Source of the DNA: Nitrincola salilacus
GTDB lineage: Bacteria; Pseudomonadota; Gammaproteobacteria; Pseudomonadales; Balneatricaceae
NCBI RefSeq assembly: GCF_046271865.1
Contig: NZ_CP176580.1
Span: 3,720,001-3,784,000 of the forward strand
Reading direction: 5' to 3'
Length of the DNA: 64,000 bases
The notes under the pieces were generated by a model. That model had not been told where the DNA came from and did no database searches. It saw nothing but the letters and a program-made list of their open reading frames with translations. Position 1 is the stretch's first letter. Each line of letters starts with the position of its first letter. A program made the translations under genes and the position numbers. This document shows positions 53,756 to 63,202 of the stretch, one piece after another.

Positions 53756-56092
53756 TTAAAATGTCTGACCTAGTGCAAACTGGAAAACCTGCTCATCATC
53801 ACCTGACTTCGAATTCAGGCCTTTACCGAGTGATACCGACAAGGGTCCAATCGGTGTCAGCCAGCTCAGCCCCACTCCCACTGAATACCTCAAATCTCCA
53901 AGCTCAACACCCGAACTGCAACTTGCTCCTGCAATCAGGCACTTGGTTGTATAGACATTACCGGCATCCATGAACAACAAGGTTCGCCAGGCAGATCTAT
54001 CTTTGATAAAAGGTACAGGGAATATCAGCTCTGCACTACCGGACACCAGAATGTTACCGCCCAGCGCATCGCCATTGGAGTCGCGTGGACCCAATGAATT
54101 GTTGTCATAACCACGAACGGTTCTCAAGCCACCAGCAAAATAATTCTTGAAGAAAGGATAGCCATTGTCGCCGTAACTATCAGCATAACCAAGACGACTG
54201 CGCACACTGACTACCCACTCCTCTCCTTCATCCAGTGGTAGAAAGTAGCGATTATTATATTGAGCACGATAATAGCCAAGATCACTACCGGGGACACTCA
54301 ATTCCAGGGATGCACCTTGAGCAAAACCATTAGTCGGGAAAAGTGCCTTATTGAGCTTATTGTAATCCCAGCCAGCTGTCAGCTTCCAGTTCAGGAAGTC
54401 ATCGCCCTCTTCGTCTATAAAACGGATCACTTCATCTGCCGTCTGTTCGAAGGTGTTCAGTTTGACATACTCAACATCGCCACTGAAAGTTAAACGCTGG
54501 TTATCATCAATTGGATAACCAAAGGTAACACCAGTCCCTATCTCATCTGTTGTATAGGTGCTGATATCGTCCTCTTCAAAATCGCGCTCGCGATAATAGA
54601 AGTTGAAGCCACGACTCACACCATCCACTGTGTAGTAAGGGTCCAGATAGTTAAAGCTGTACTCAGTACGGGTTTTACTGTTGGAGATGTTAAACGCAAC
54701 ACTCTTACCGGTACCAATGAAGTTATCCTGAGAAACACCCAAGTCCAGAATGATGCCATCACTCTGAGAAAAACCGATACTCGCTGTCAGCTGACCCAGC
54801 TGGGTTTCTTCCACACTGTAGTCCAGATCTACCTGATCATCCGTTCCGGCGACAGCACGCGTCTCAACATTGACCTCTTTGAAATAACCAGTCTGATCAA
54901 GGCGAGTTCTGGATCGTTCAATAGCTCGGGTGGAGGCAACACCTGCTTCCATTTGCTCAAGCTCACGACGGATGACTTCATCAGCCGTACGTGTGTTTCC
55001 ACGGATGTTTATGCGTCGTACAAAGGTCTGGCGCCCAGGTTCAACAAAATAGCGAACAGATACCGTATTATCATCATGCAGCTCAGGCATCGGACTGATA
55101 TTGGCAAACATATAGCCCTGATCGCCCAGCGCATTGACAAGGCGCTCCTGCACATCAGTCATTTCACGACGCGAGAATACTTCACCCGATTCAATTGTGA
55201 CTTTACCCAATAGCTCCTCTTCCGGAACCACCAGATTTCCCACCAGCCCTACTTCGCGAATCGTGTACTGCTCGCCTTCAGTCACATCGACTGTGATATA
55301 TACATGCCGCTTATCAGGCGTGATCGACACCTGTGCAGAGTCGATGGCGAAGTTGATATAACCATTATCAAGATAATGAGAGCGTAAGCGCTCCAGATCA
55401 CCAGCCAGTTTTTCGCGCGAATACTCATCTGTTTTAGTGAAAAAGTTGAACATACCCGGCAGACTGAGCGAGAAAAGGTCAGTCAGTTCCTCATTGGAGT
55501 AAACTGAATTACCAACGATATTGATATGCTGGATGGTCGCAATACGGCCTTCGCGAATATTAACGTTCAGAGCAACACGATTCCCGGATAGATACTCCAC
55601 CTCTGTATCGATATCTGCGCTGTAGCGCCCCTGAGCACCGTATACACGCAGCAGTTCCAGGCTTATCTGATCCAACGCAGCACGACGAAACACATCGCCT
55701 TCCTGCAGACCCGCCTGACGCAACCCTTCGCGCAACTGCTCTTCTTTAATGGCTTTATTACCATCAATTCTGATCAACGCAACGGAAGGACGCTCTCTGA
55801 TGCGCACAACCAGCACGTCTCCTTCATCCCGAAGCAACTGAACATCTTCAAAAAAACCAGAACGAAACAGCTCTCGAGTAGCTGCCGTCAGTTCAGACTG
55901 ACTGATCTGATCGCCTGTCGATATCGGAAAATTTCTGAACACGACGCCCGGAGAAACCTGCTGCAAGCCCTCGATACGAATATCGCTGACAGTAAAAGAC
56001 AAGGATGCAGTTGCCTGAAGTCCCCAGAAAAGCGTGATCAAAAACAGCGCAAGGTAGCGTTTCATAGAGAAGATTCTTTTCAGTTCCATCAT
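53756..56092 (-). CDS. bamA: Outer membrane protein assembly factor BamA
   Basis: 778 residues. Signal peptide, five POTRA repeats (about residues 35-430) and a 16-strand C-terminal barrel ending in FALGQTF, with the LGxxxD-like features of Omp85. The VRGF-type motif appears as VRGYDNNSLGPRDSNG. Two candidate starts, MMELKRIF and MKRYLALF (residue 10); ribosome sites are weak for both. Essential for outer-membrane protein insertion. Confidence 0.98.
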   Translation of the reverse strand: MMELKRIFSMKRYLALFLITLFWGLQATASLSFTVSDIRIEGLQQVSPGVVFRNFPISTGDQISQSELTAATRELFRSGFFEDVQLLRDEGDVLVVRIRERPSVALIRIDGNKAIKEEQLREGLRQAGLQEGDVFRRAALDQISLELLRVYGAQGRYSADIDTEVEYLSGNRVALNVNIREGRIATIQHINIVGNSVYSNEELTDLFSLSLPGMFNFFTKTDEYSREKLAGDLERLRSHYLDNGYINFAIDSAQVSITPDKRHVYITVDVTEGEQYTIREVGLVGNLVVPEEELLGKVTIESGEVFSRREMTDVQERLVNALGDQGYMFANISPMPELHDDNTVSVRYFVEPGRQTFVRRINIRGNTRTADEVIRRELEQMEAGVASTRAIERSRTRLDQTGYFKEVNVETRAVAGTDDQVDLDYSVEETQLGQLTASIGFSQSDGIILDLGVSQDNFIGTGKSVAFNISNSKTRTEYSFNYLDPYYTVDGVSRGFNFYYRERDFEEDDISTYTTDEIGTGVTFGYPIDDNQRLTFSGDVEYVKLNTFEQTADEVIRFIDEEGDDFLNWKLTAGWDYNKLNKALFPTNGFAQGASLELSVPGSDLGYYRAQYNNRYFLPLDEGEEWVVSVRSRLGYADSYGDNGYPFFKNYFAGGLRTVRGYDNNSLGPRDSNGDALGGNILVSGSAELIFPVPFIKDRSAWRTLLFMDAGNVYTTKCLIAGASCSSGVELGDLRYSVGVGLSWLTPIGPLSVSLGKGLNSKSGDDEQVFQFALGQTF

Positions 56093-56112
56093 GTGATCAA
56101 GAGTCCGATATT

Positions 56113-57468
56113 TCAGAGACGGGCAATATCATTAACAATCGCGATTGCCATCAAGCTGAAGAGCATCGCCATTCCAATTTTCAAACCGATCAACTGCGTT
56201 TTTTCACTGACTGGCTTACCTCTGACCATCTCGATCAGATAGTACATCAAGTGTCCGCCATCCAGCATGGGAATCGGAAGCAGATTAAGTATCCCGAGAC
56301 TGATACTGAGGTAGGCAAGAAAGCTGATAAAGGTTTCAAGCCCGGACGCTGCCGAATCACCCGCCACTTTAGCAATGGTTATCGGGCCACTCAAGTTTTT
56401 TACAGACAACATGCCGACAAACATCTTCTTGATCGCATCCAGCGTCAACCCAATCATCTGCCCGGTCTTCTCAAACCCCATCACCAATGCAGTCGCCGGA
56501 TTATATTTGATCTCCCGTATCATCTCGGGAGGCCATTCACCCGGCTGCACCCCTGCACCGATAAAGCCGGTGACCGTGCCATCCTCACCCACCCGGGCAG
56601 CTGGCGTCACGCTGAAAGTCATTCTCAGACCATCACGATCAATGGTCAGGTCAATCGGCGTTCCGGCACTGAGCTGAATGCGTTCAACCAGCATTAACCA
56701 GCTCGAAATACTGTCACCGTCAACAGCCAGTACATGATCACCACTACGCAGACCCGCTTCAACAGCCGCCCCACCTTCAACCAACTGGCCGAGTACCGGC
56801 GTGACATCTGGACGCCAAGGTATCAGCCCCAAGGCACCAATGGGTGATTCACGCTCCAGATCCACACGCCACTGTTCCAGCTGCACTTGATAGGTACTTG
56901 CAGCAGAGCGCGCAGGCTGCCGTGCAACCAGCTCTATCACACCGGTTTCACCCACTCGAGCGGCCAGACGAAGGTTTACATCGTTCCAGGAACGAACCGG
57001 ACTACCGTCGATTTCCAGTATCTCATAGCCCATCTCCACCCCTGCAACTGCAGCGGGTGATCCGGGTCGAACATCTCCGATAACCGGCACCACGACACTG
57101 GTGCCCAAGACAAACAAAAACCAGTAGGCAAGCACTGCGAAGGCCAGATTCACGAAAGGCCCCGCAGCGACAATTGCAAAACGCTGCATCACTGGCTTGT
57201 TATTGAAAGCCTGCGCACGCATATCCTCAGGTACAGAGCCTTCCCGCTCATCCAGCATTCGGACATAGCCGCCCAGTGGAATGGCAGCGATGACATACTC
57301 CGTACCATCACGCCCTTTCCACGTGAAAAGAGGCTTGCCGAATCCGACGGAAAAACGCAACACCTTGACTCCACAGCGACGTGCTGTCCAGTAGTGTCCC
57401 CATTCGTGTATGGTCACCAGAAGACCCAGGGTCACCAACGTTGCCAGCAACGCCTGTACGATACCCAT
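56113..57468 (-). CDS. rseP: Site-2 protease RseP
   Basis: 451 residues. Zinc site HEWGH (His21, Glu22, His25) in the first helix, two PDZ domains in the middle, and PMLDGGHLMYYL near the C-terminus. Cuts the anti-sigma factor in the envelope stress response and clears signal peptides. In pseudomonads dxr lies between cdsA and this gene; here only 13 bases separate them. Confidence 0.97.
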   Translation of the reverse strand: MGIVQALLATLVTLGLLVTIHEWGHYWTARRCGVKVLRFSVGFGKPLFTWKGRDGTEYVIAAIPLGGYVRMLDEREGSVPEDMRAQAFNNKPVMQRFAIVAAGPFVNLAFAVLAYWFLFVLGTSVVVPVIGDVRPGSPAAVAGVEMGYEILEIDGSPVRSWNDVNLRLAARVGETGVIELVARQPARSAASTYQVQLEQWRVDLERESPIGALGLIPWRPDVTPVLGQLVEGGAAVEAGLRSGDHVLAVDGDSISSWLMLVERIQLSAGTPIDLTIDRDGLRMTFSVTPAARVGEDGTVTGFIGAGVQPGEWPPEMIREIKYNPATALVMGFEKTGQMIGLTLDAIKKMFVGMLSVKNLSGPITIAKVAGDSAASGLETFISFLAYLSISLGILNLLPIPMLDGGHLMYYLIEMVRGKPVSEKTQLIGLKIGMAMLFSLMAIAIVNDIARL

Positions 57469-57481
57469 TATTCAACTACTC

Positions 57482-58291
57482 CTAGATCTGCGGGGCCATA
57501 TAGAGCCCGGCAAGGAAAACCGGCGCAGCAGCCGTCAGGCTGTCAATACGATCGAGCACACCACCATGACCCGGCAGCAAACGACCACTGTCTTTGATAC
57601 CGCGCTCACGCTTGAGCATACTCTCAAACAGATCACCCAGAACGGACGCCATACCAGTAATCAGTGACAAGAGAACAAAATAGACCGTCGCCGTCAGCGG
57701 AAGTTCTCGCAACATTGAATAAGCCACGCCGACCAACACGCATACAAGCAGCCCGCCAACACAACCTTCGCGAGTTTTACCTGGACTGACTTCAGGCAAC
57801 AGTTTGCGTTTACCCAGCGTCTTACCTGCAGCATAGGCGCCAATATCTGCACCCCAGACAAGTGCCAACAGCAACAAGATCAGGAACTCACCGTGCGTCC
57901 AGGCTTTGATGGCCGTCATCGCCAGCCAGGCGGGTACCAGCACCGCAATTCCGATCAACATTTTATTGGCCTGATTCGACCAGAAGGAAGAGGATGGATA
58001 GCGCAGCACCATAATCAGTGCCGCCAGCCAGAAAAGTACAGCCATCAACGTGACCGTCGATACCAGAGCCTCATTGAGAAATCCATACACCACGCCCAAC
58101 AACAGCGCAATCAACACCACAAACACAACCCGCTCTCTGAGGCCATAGCGACAGAAATTGGACCACTCCCAGGCGCCATAAAGTGTTGCAGCACCTATCA
58201 GCAGCGCAAACCAGCTGATCGGAAACCACCATACTGCAGCCAGCACCGCTGGCCCAATCAGCAGACCCGTTATCACTCGTTGTTTAAACAC
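57482..58291 (-). CDS. cdsA: Phosphatidate cytidylyltransferase
   Basis: 269 residues with about seven to eight transmembrane segments and the signature SVLGDLFESMLKRERGIKDS, then LPGHGGVLDRIDS. Makes CDP-diacylglycerol for phospholipid synthesis. Its start overlaps the uppS stop by 8 bases. Confidence 0.97.
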   Translation of the reverse strand: MFKQRVITGLLIGPAVLAAVWWFPISWFALLIGAATLYGAWEWSNFCRYGLRERVVFVVLIALLLGVVYGFLNEALVSTVTLMAVLFWLAALIMVLRYPSSSFWSNQANKMLIGIAVLVPAWLAMTAIKAWTHGEFLILLLLALVWGADIGAYAAGKTLGKRKLLPEVSPGKTREGCVGGLLVCVLVGVAYSMLRELPLTATVYFVLLSLITGMASVLGDLFESMLKRERGIKDSGRLLPGHGGVLDRIDSLTAAAPVFLAGLYMAPQI

Positions 58292-59048
58292 GTTTAAGGG
58301 CCTCTACCTGTTCACTGGTTCGGCCAAACCGTCTCTGACGGCTAGAGAAGTCCTGAATTGCTGAGGCCAGTTCCGGCTTACCGAAATCGGGCCAGAACTG
58401 ATCAGTGAAATAGAACTCGGTATAAGCCAACTGCCAGATCAAAAAATTACTGATGCGCTTTTCTCCGCCAGTGCGTATGCACAGATCAGGGTCCGGCACA
58501 CCGTTCAGACTGGTGTAGTCGGAAAAACACTGCTCATCTATCAGCTCAGGGCTCAGCTCACCCGCCATACAGGCAGATGCGATCGCTCTGACCGATTGCA
58601 CTATATCCCACCTGCCACCATAGTTGGCTGCGACATTGAGGATCAGCGCCTGATTCCCCGCCGTCAAGCGTTCAACCTCTGACATCTTGCGCTGCAAACT
58701 CGAGCTGAAGCGAGAGCGATCACCAACAATGCGCAGACAGATGTCATGTTTATTAAGCTTCTTGGCTTCATGCTCGAGAGAGATCATGAACAGATCCATC
58801 AACCCTCTGACCTCAAGCTCTGGCCGCTTCCAGTTTTCACTGCTGAACGCGAACAATGTCAGGATTTTAACCCCATGCTCAAGACAGCCTTCTATCACGC
58901 TGCGCACACTGTCAACACCAGCTTTATGCCCAGCAAGACCAGGCAGACGGCGCTGCTTGGCCCAGCGGTTATTGCCATCCATGATGATGGCAATATGCTC
59001 TGGTATCTCGGCGTGCCCGCCCGCTTTTATATCATTATGAACAGACAT
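58284..59048 (-). CDS. uppS: Undecaprenyl diphosphate synthase
   Basis: 254 residues from MSVHNDIK at 59048; an upstream ATG at 59081, six bases after the frr stop, is also possible and neither has a clear ribosome site. The active-site MDGNNRWAKQR and GEKRISNFLIWQLAYTE motifs are intact. Makes the C55 lipid carrier from isopentenyl diphosphate, so its substrate must come from an isoprenoid pathway whose usual neighbour genes are missing here. Confidence 0.96.
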   Translation of the reverse strand: MSVHNDIKAGGHAEIPEHIAIIMDGNNRWAKQRRLPGLAGHKAGVDSVRSVIEGCLEHGVKILTLFAFSSENWKRPELEVRGLMDLFMISLEHEAKKLNKHDICLRIVGDRSRFSSSLQRKMSEVERLTAGNQALILNVAANYGGRWDIVQSVRAIASACMAGELSPELIDEQCFSDYTSLNGVPDPDLCIRTGGEKRISNFLIWQLAYTEFYFTDQFWPDFGKPELASAIQDFSSRQRRFGRTSEQVEALKRV

Positions 59049-59086
59049 ATTGAGCCGTGGGGGGCATGCACCCCGCTCCATTGCAC

Positions 59087-59644
59087 TTAGATTTCCATCA
59101 GATCCGACTCTTTTTTACTCAGCAGCACATCAACCTCTGCCACATACTTGTCAGTCAGCTTCTGCACCAGATCCTCACCGCGACGCTCGTCGTCTTCAGT
59201 GATATCCTTATTTTTCAGCAGTTCTTTGATGGAGCTATTAGCGTCGCGACGAATATTGCGTATCGCGACCTTGGCATTTTCCGATTCGATCTTGGCCTGT
59301 CGCCCAAACCCCTTACGTGACTCTTGAGTCAGCGCTGGCATTGGCAGGCGAATAACATCACCGGCAGTGTTAGGGTTCAAGCCCAGATCCGACTTCATGA
59401 TCGCCTTTTCCACCTCAGGAACCATCTTTTTTTCCCAGGGAATAATGGTCAGAGTACGCGAATCTTCAACCATGATATTGGCCACCTGCTGAATAGGAAC
59501 CGGTGAACCATAGTAGGAGACCATTATGCTATCCAGCAGACTCGGATGAGCACGACCAGTACGAATTTTCTTGAAATTCTCAACCAGAGCCTCGGTGCTT
59601 TTCTTCATCCGTGACTCAGCGTCTTTTATAATCTCGTTAATCAT
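59087..59644 (-). CDS. frr: Ribosome recycling factor
   Basis: 185 residues of the three-helix RRF bundle. The KIRTGRAHPSLLDSI and IRRDANSSIKELLKNKDI segments are typical. Splits ribosomes after termination together with EF-G. Start overlaps the pyrH stop by 4 bases. Confidence 0.98.
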   Translation of the reverse strand: MINEIIKDAESRMKKSTEALVENFKKIRTGRAHPSLLDSIMVSYYGSPVPIQQVANIMVEDSRTLTIIPWEKKMVPEVEKAIMKSDLGLNPNTAGDVIRLPMPALTQESRKGFGRQAKIESENAKVAIRNIRRDANSSIKELLKNKDITEDDERRGEDLVQKLTDKYVAEVDVLLSKKESDLMEI

Positions 59645-60393
59645 TTTTTAACTCCTGCAGAGGAACCAGAATCGATCAGCGTTCCTTCATCCCCACCTAC
59701 AACCAGATTAACCAACGCACCTGGTTTATTCATGTTAAATACGCGAATCGGCATATTATGATCCCGCGTCAGGCAGATAGCCGTCATATCCATCACACCC
59801 AGCTGTTTTTCCAGTACTTCATCAAATGTCAGATGACTATATTTGACAGCAGTAGGATCTTTCAAGGGGTCAGCAGTATACACACCATCCACTTTGGTTG
59901 CTTTCAACACAACATCGGCATCTATCTCGATACCACGAAGGCAAGCTGCAGAGTCAGTAGTGAAAAAGGGGTTACCGGTGCCAGCCGAGAAGATCACAAC
60001 ATCGTTTTGACGCAGATAGCGCATCGCATTACGACGATCATAATGATCCACCACACCACTCATCGGGATAGCCGACATGACGCGCGTGGCGATATTGCAG
60101 CGTTCAAGGGCATCACGCATGGCCAGTGCATTCATCACCGTTGCCAGCATCCCCATATGATCACCTGTAACACGATCAAGGCCGGCCGCATTCAGCGCCG
60201 CGCCCCGGAACAGATTACCACCACCTATGACTATACCAACCTGCACGCCGATACCGACAAGCTGGCCAATTTCGAGCGCCATGCGGTTCAGCACTTTCGG
60301 ATCGATACCGAAACTTTCTTCGCCAACCAAGGCTTCACCGCTGAGCTTCAGCAGTATACGTTTATATCGGGATTGCTTATCTGTGGCAGGCAT
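59641..60393 (-). CDS. pyrH: UMP kinase
   Basis: 250 residues from the ATG at 60393, which has GGAG at suitable spacing; the frame is open to 60426. Amino-acid-kinase fold with LLKLSGEAL, GGGNLFRG and TKVDGVYTADPLKD motifs. Makes UDP from UMP. Confidence 0.98.
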   Translation of the reverse strand: MPATDKQSRYKRILLKLSGEALVGEESFGIDPKVLNRMALEIGQLVGIGVQVGIVIGGGNLFRGAALNAAGLDRVTGDHMGMLATVMNALAMRDALERCNIATRVMSAIPMSGVVDHYDRRNAMRYLRQNDVVIFSAGTGNPFFTTDSAACLRGIEIDADVVLKATKVDGVYTADPLKDPTAVKYSHLTFDEVLEKQLGVMDMTAICLTRDHNMPIRVFNMNKPGALVNLVVGGDEGTLIDSGSSAGVKK

Positions 60394-60445
60394 CAATGCA
60401 TTCTCCGCTCTTTCATGAGATGGCACAGTTTACAAGAAAACGTGA

Positions 60446-60474
60446 TGTCGCGCAGGAAAAATTCCTGCGCGACA
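60446..60474 (-). terminator. Perfect 13-bp hairpin between tsf and pyrH
   Basis: TGTCGCGCAGGAA (60446-60458) pairs completely with TTCCTGCGCGACA (60462-60474) around AAA, about 35 bases after the tsf stop. A short T stretch (ACGTTTTC) follows on the minus strand. Probably an attenuator or RNA-processing site that sets the tsf to pyrH ratio. Confidence 0.65.
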
Positions 60475-60508
60475 AGTGCTGCTCGACGAACGCGAGCAGT
60501 CGGACAGA

Positions 60509-61369
60509 TCAGCCTTTCAGCTGTTCAGCAACTTCTGCTGCGAAGTCTTTCTTCTCAACTTCAATACCTTCACCTACAGAAAAACGGGTGAAAGAGAGGA
60601 CTTCAGCACCAGCAGCCTTGACCATCTGTGCAACTGTCTGCTCAGGGTTCTTAACGAACGCCTGCTCATTCAGACTGTTTTCAGCCAGATACTTCTTGAC
60701 GCGACCAACAGCCATTTTTTCTTTAATTTCCTGAGGCTTACCTTCCATATCAGGCTGAGCCATGATGATCGACTTCTCACGATCCAGCTCTTCCTGTGGC
60801 ATATCTTCAGGTTTAACGACACGTGGGTTAACCGCAGTGACATGCATCGCAACATCGCGCGCTGCTTCAGCATTACCACCGCTGAGCGCAACAACTGCTG
60901 CGATACGGTTATTGCTGTGAACATACGCATCCACAACAGGTGCTTCCACTACTACAACGCGACGCACAGAGATGTTCTCACCGATTTTCTGCACCAGCGC
61001 TTCACGAGAAGACTCCAGATCGCCCGCCATCAACGCAGCGACATCAGTATTCCTGGTCTCAAACGCCTTGTTCAGAACCGTGTCAACAAAGGCCAGGAAG
61101 CTGCCATCACGCGCAACAAAATCTGTTTCAGAGTTCACTTCAAGCACAACTGCATAACTGTTGTCGTCAGCAACCTTGACTGCAACAACACCATCTGCAG
61201 CAGTACGATCAGCTTTCTTAGCTGCCTTCAGGCCAGAAGATTTACGCAGCTCGTCGATCGCTGTTTCGATATCACCACCAGCTTCAACCAGTGCCTTTTT
61301 GCACTCCATCATGCCCAAACCAGTGCGCTCACGAAGCTCTTTTACCTGCGCAGCAGAGATGTTCGCCAT
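60509..61369 (-). CDS. tsf: Elongation factor Ts
   Basis: 286 residues. Nucleotide-exchange factor for EF-Tu. The N-terminal UBA-like domain (LRERTGLGMMECKKAL) and the core with SETDFVAR are intact. Second gene of the rpsB-tsf operon, behind an intercistronic terminator. Confidence 0.98.
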   Translation of the reverse strand: MANISAAQVKELRERTGLGMMECKKALVEAGGDIETAIDELRKSSGLKAAKKADRTAADGVVAVKVADDNSYAVVLEVNSETDFVARDGSFLAFVDTVLNKAFETRNTDVAALMAGDLESSREALVQKIGENISVRRVVVVEAPVVDAYVHSNNRIAAVVALSGGNAEAARDVAMHVTAVNPRVVKPEDMPQEELDREKSIIMAQPDMEGKPQEIKEKMAVGRVKKYLAENSLNEQAFVKNPEQTVAQMVKAAGAEVLSFTRFSVGEGIEVEKKDFAAEVAEQLKG

Positions 61370-61410
61370 GTTGTTTACCTCTAAATTTTAATTCGCGTTA
61401 ATCTGAATTC

Positions 61411-61433
61411 AAAAAAGGGGAGCTTTGCTCCCC
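61411..61433 (-). terminator. Intrinsic terminator/attenuator between rpsB and tsf
   Basis: Stem GGGGAGC/GCTCCCC with a three-base loop followed on the minus strand by six T residues, about 45 bases after the rpsB stop and 42 before tsf. Expected to lower tsf expression relative to rpsB. Confidence 0.85.
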
Positions 61434-61477
61434 CTCTACGAAATCGCTCAGGTTACCGGGTACAGTTTACAGACTGA

Positions 61478-62215
61478 TTACTCAGCTGCTGCCTGCTCCT
61501 CAACCTCTACGAATTCGCTTTTGTCATTCGCGCCGTTACCAGCGCCTTCGATGCAGGCATCAGCAACAGACTGGGCATAGATCTGAATCGCACGCAGCGC
61601 GTCATCGTTGCCTGGAATGATGTAATCAATGCCATCAGGATTGCTGTTGGTATCAACGATACCGATAACAGGAATACCCAGCTTGTTGGCTTCATTGATC
61701 GCAATACGCTCATGATCAACATCGATAACGAACAGCGCATCTGGCAGGCCGCCCATATCTTTGATACCACCGATGGACAGCTCAAGCTTATCCATTTCAC
61801 GACGACGCATCAGGGCTTCTTTTTTGGTCAGCTTGTCGAAAGTACCATCCTGCATGCTGGTTTCCAGCTCACGCAGACGACGGATAGACTGACGAATGGT
61901 TTTGTAGTTGGTCAGCATACCACCCAACCAGCGATGGTTGACATAAGGCATACCGGAGCGTGACGCTTCTTCTTTGATCACTTTGCTGGCAGCACGCTTG
62001 GTTCCGACAAACAGAACCTTGTTCTTGTTTGCAGCCATAGCCTGTACAACATCCAGCGCACTGTTCAGTGCAGGCAGGGTGTGCTCCAGGTTAATGATAT
62101 GGATTTTGTTACGAGCGCCGAAGATGAATTTTGACATCTTCGGGTTCCAGTAACGAGTCTGGTGACCAAAGTGAACACCTGCTTTGAGCAGGTCACGCAT
62201 TGAAACTTTTGCCAT
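61478..62215 (-). CDS. rpsB: 30S ribosomal protein S2
   Basis: 245 residues from MAKVSMRDLL at 62215; the frame extends upstream to 62251. Family segments GVHFGHQTRYWNPKM, VNHRWLGGMLTNYKTI and DTNSNPDGIDYIIPGNDD are present. C-terminal extension is acidic. Autoregulated in other gammaproteobacteria through its leader. Confidence 0.98.
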   Translation of the reverse strand: MAKVSMRDLLKAGVHFGHQTRYWNPKMSKFIFGARNKIHIINLEHTLPALNSALDVVQAMAANKNKVLFVGTKRAASKVIKEEASRSGMPYVNHRWLGGMLTNYKTIRQSIRRLRELETSMQDGTFDKLTKKEALMRRREMDKLELSIGGIKDMGGLPDALFVIDVDHERIAINEANKLGIPVIGIVDTNSNPDGIDYIIPGNDDALRAIQIYAQSVADACIEGAGNGANDKSEFVEVEEQAAAE

Positions 62216-62358
62216 GTTCTTGATTCCTGATTTAACGGGTTTAACCTCCACCTACCCCATCTTCCAACCGTATGAACGGCACCCAGGAACATGTGTCGGT
62301 AGGTGTGTGATTTTAATGTCGTGCCGAAGCACAATTTTTTCGAGCGCATTTTATAGCA
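62216..62358 (-). promoter_or_regulatory. rpsB leader with promoter and UUCG hairpin
   Basis: On the minus strand an extended -10 (TGC TATAAAAT at 62358-62348) starts a leader of roughly 130 bases before rpsB. It contains GTGCTTCGGCAC (62332-62321), a 4-bp stem closed by a UUCG tetraloop, and a GGTAGGTGGAGG region near the start codon. Location fits the S2-binding autoregulatory leader known in gammaproteobacteria; structure match not verified. Confidence 0.55.
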
Positions 62359-62583
62359 TAGACATGCAAAAAATTAAAGCAAACTTTGCACCCAAAGATG
62401 ATTTGAACTTGATTGATCCTGCTTATTCACCAGAGTCACCCTCATCTGAACTCTGCCCGCACCCTACCAAGCCCCAGCTACAAATGAAGTTTAGAGTAGA
62501 TTTTTCCCACAAAGCTCCTTAATATCGCCTCCTGAATGGACGTAGCGATCTGGAACGCATAATTTATCTATCAGGAGGAATAA

Positions 62584-63126
62584 ATGGACTTTAATATAAG
62601 AAAGACAATGTTCGTTGGCTTTACTTGCTTTATGTTGGCGGGCTGTGCGGCAAACCAGTCTCAGGTGGAACAAGACAGCGACACCACGCAAGCCTCCGAG
62701 CAGTATGCCAAAGCAATCCACTCAGTCGCTGACACTTTAATCAGCTCTCCTCATCTGCAGATGATGTATAAGGATGACGACACTCTGCTGCTCGAATTCC
62801 CTGGGATTCAAGCTTTCAACTTTGATGGCACCGGTTTAAGCCAACCCCTGCAGACCGCGCTGAAGGACGTTGCAGCCGCACTGATGCACCACTCTCACCT
62901 GAACATTGAAGTAGCTGGTCATACCGATAATATCGGCAACCCGGATTACAACAAGACACTGTCTGAAAACAGAGCGCATCAGGTTGCAGACTTCCTGGGC
63001 CAGCAAGGTATCCAGATGGATCGCATCCAAGTGGCTGGCATGGGGCAGTCAGCCCCCATAGCAGACAATCGCACAACCGAAGGCCGTGCGGCCAATCGCC
63101 GGGTCGAAATGACTATCTTCGAATAA
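62584..63126 (+). CDS. OmpA-family peptidoglycan-binding lipoprotein
   Basis: 180 residues. Lipoprotein signal with lipobox LAGC (Cys near residue 21), a spacer, and an OmpA-C/Pal-like domain at about 75-180 with the peptidoglycan-binding motif EVAGHTDNIGNPDYNKTLSENRA and NRRVE. Anchors outer membrane to peptidoglycan. Very strong AGGAGG ribosome site. Divergent from rpsB in the slot usually occupied by map; the small size suggests a Pal-like or YiaD-like protein, exact subfamily unclear. Confidence 0.9.
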   Translation: MDFNIRKTMFVGFTCFMLAGCAANQSQVEQDSDTTQASEQYAKAIHSVADTLISSPHLQMMYKDDDTLLLEFPGIQAFNFDGTGLSQPLQTALKDVAAALMHHSHLNIEVAGHTDNIGNPDYNKTLSENRAHQVADFLGQQGIQMDRIQVAGMGQSAPIADNRTTEGRAANRRVEMTIFE

Positions 63127-63202
63127 TCCCAGGGATAGGTTAAACCGCGCACCATCACCTGTATCAGGGATGGTGGCCAGGGTTTCTGCCTGAGAGTCTT
63201 GT

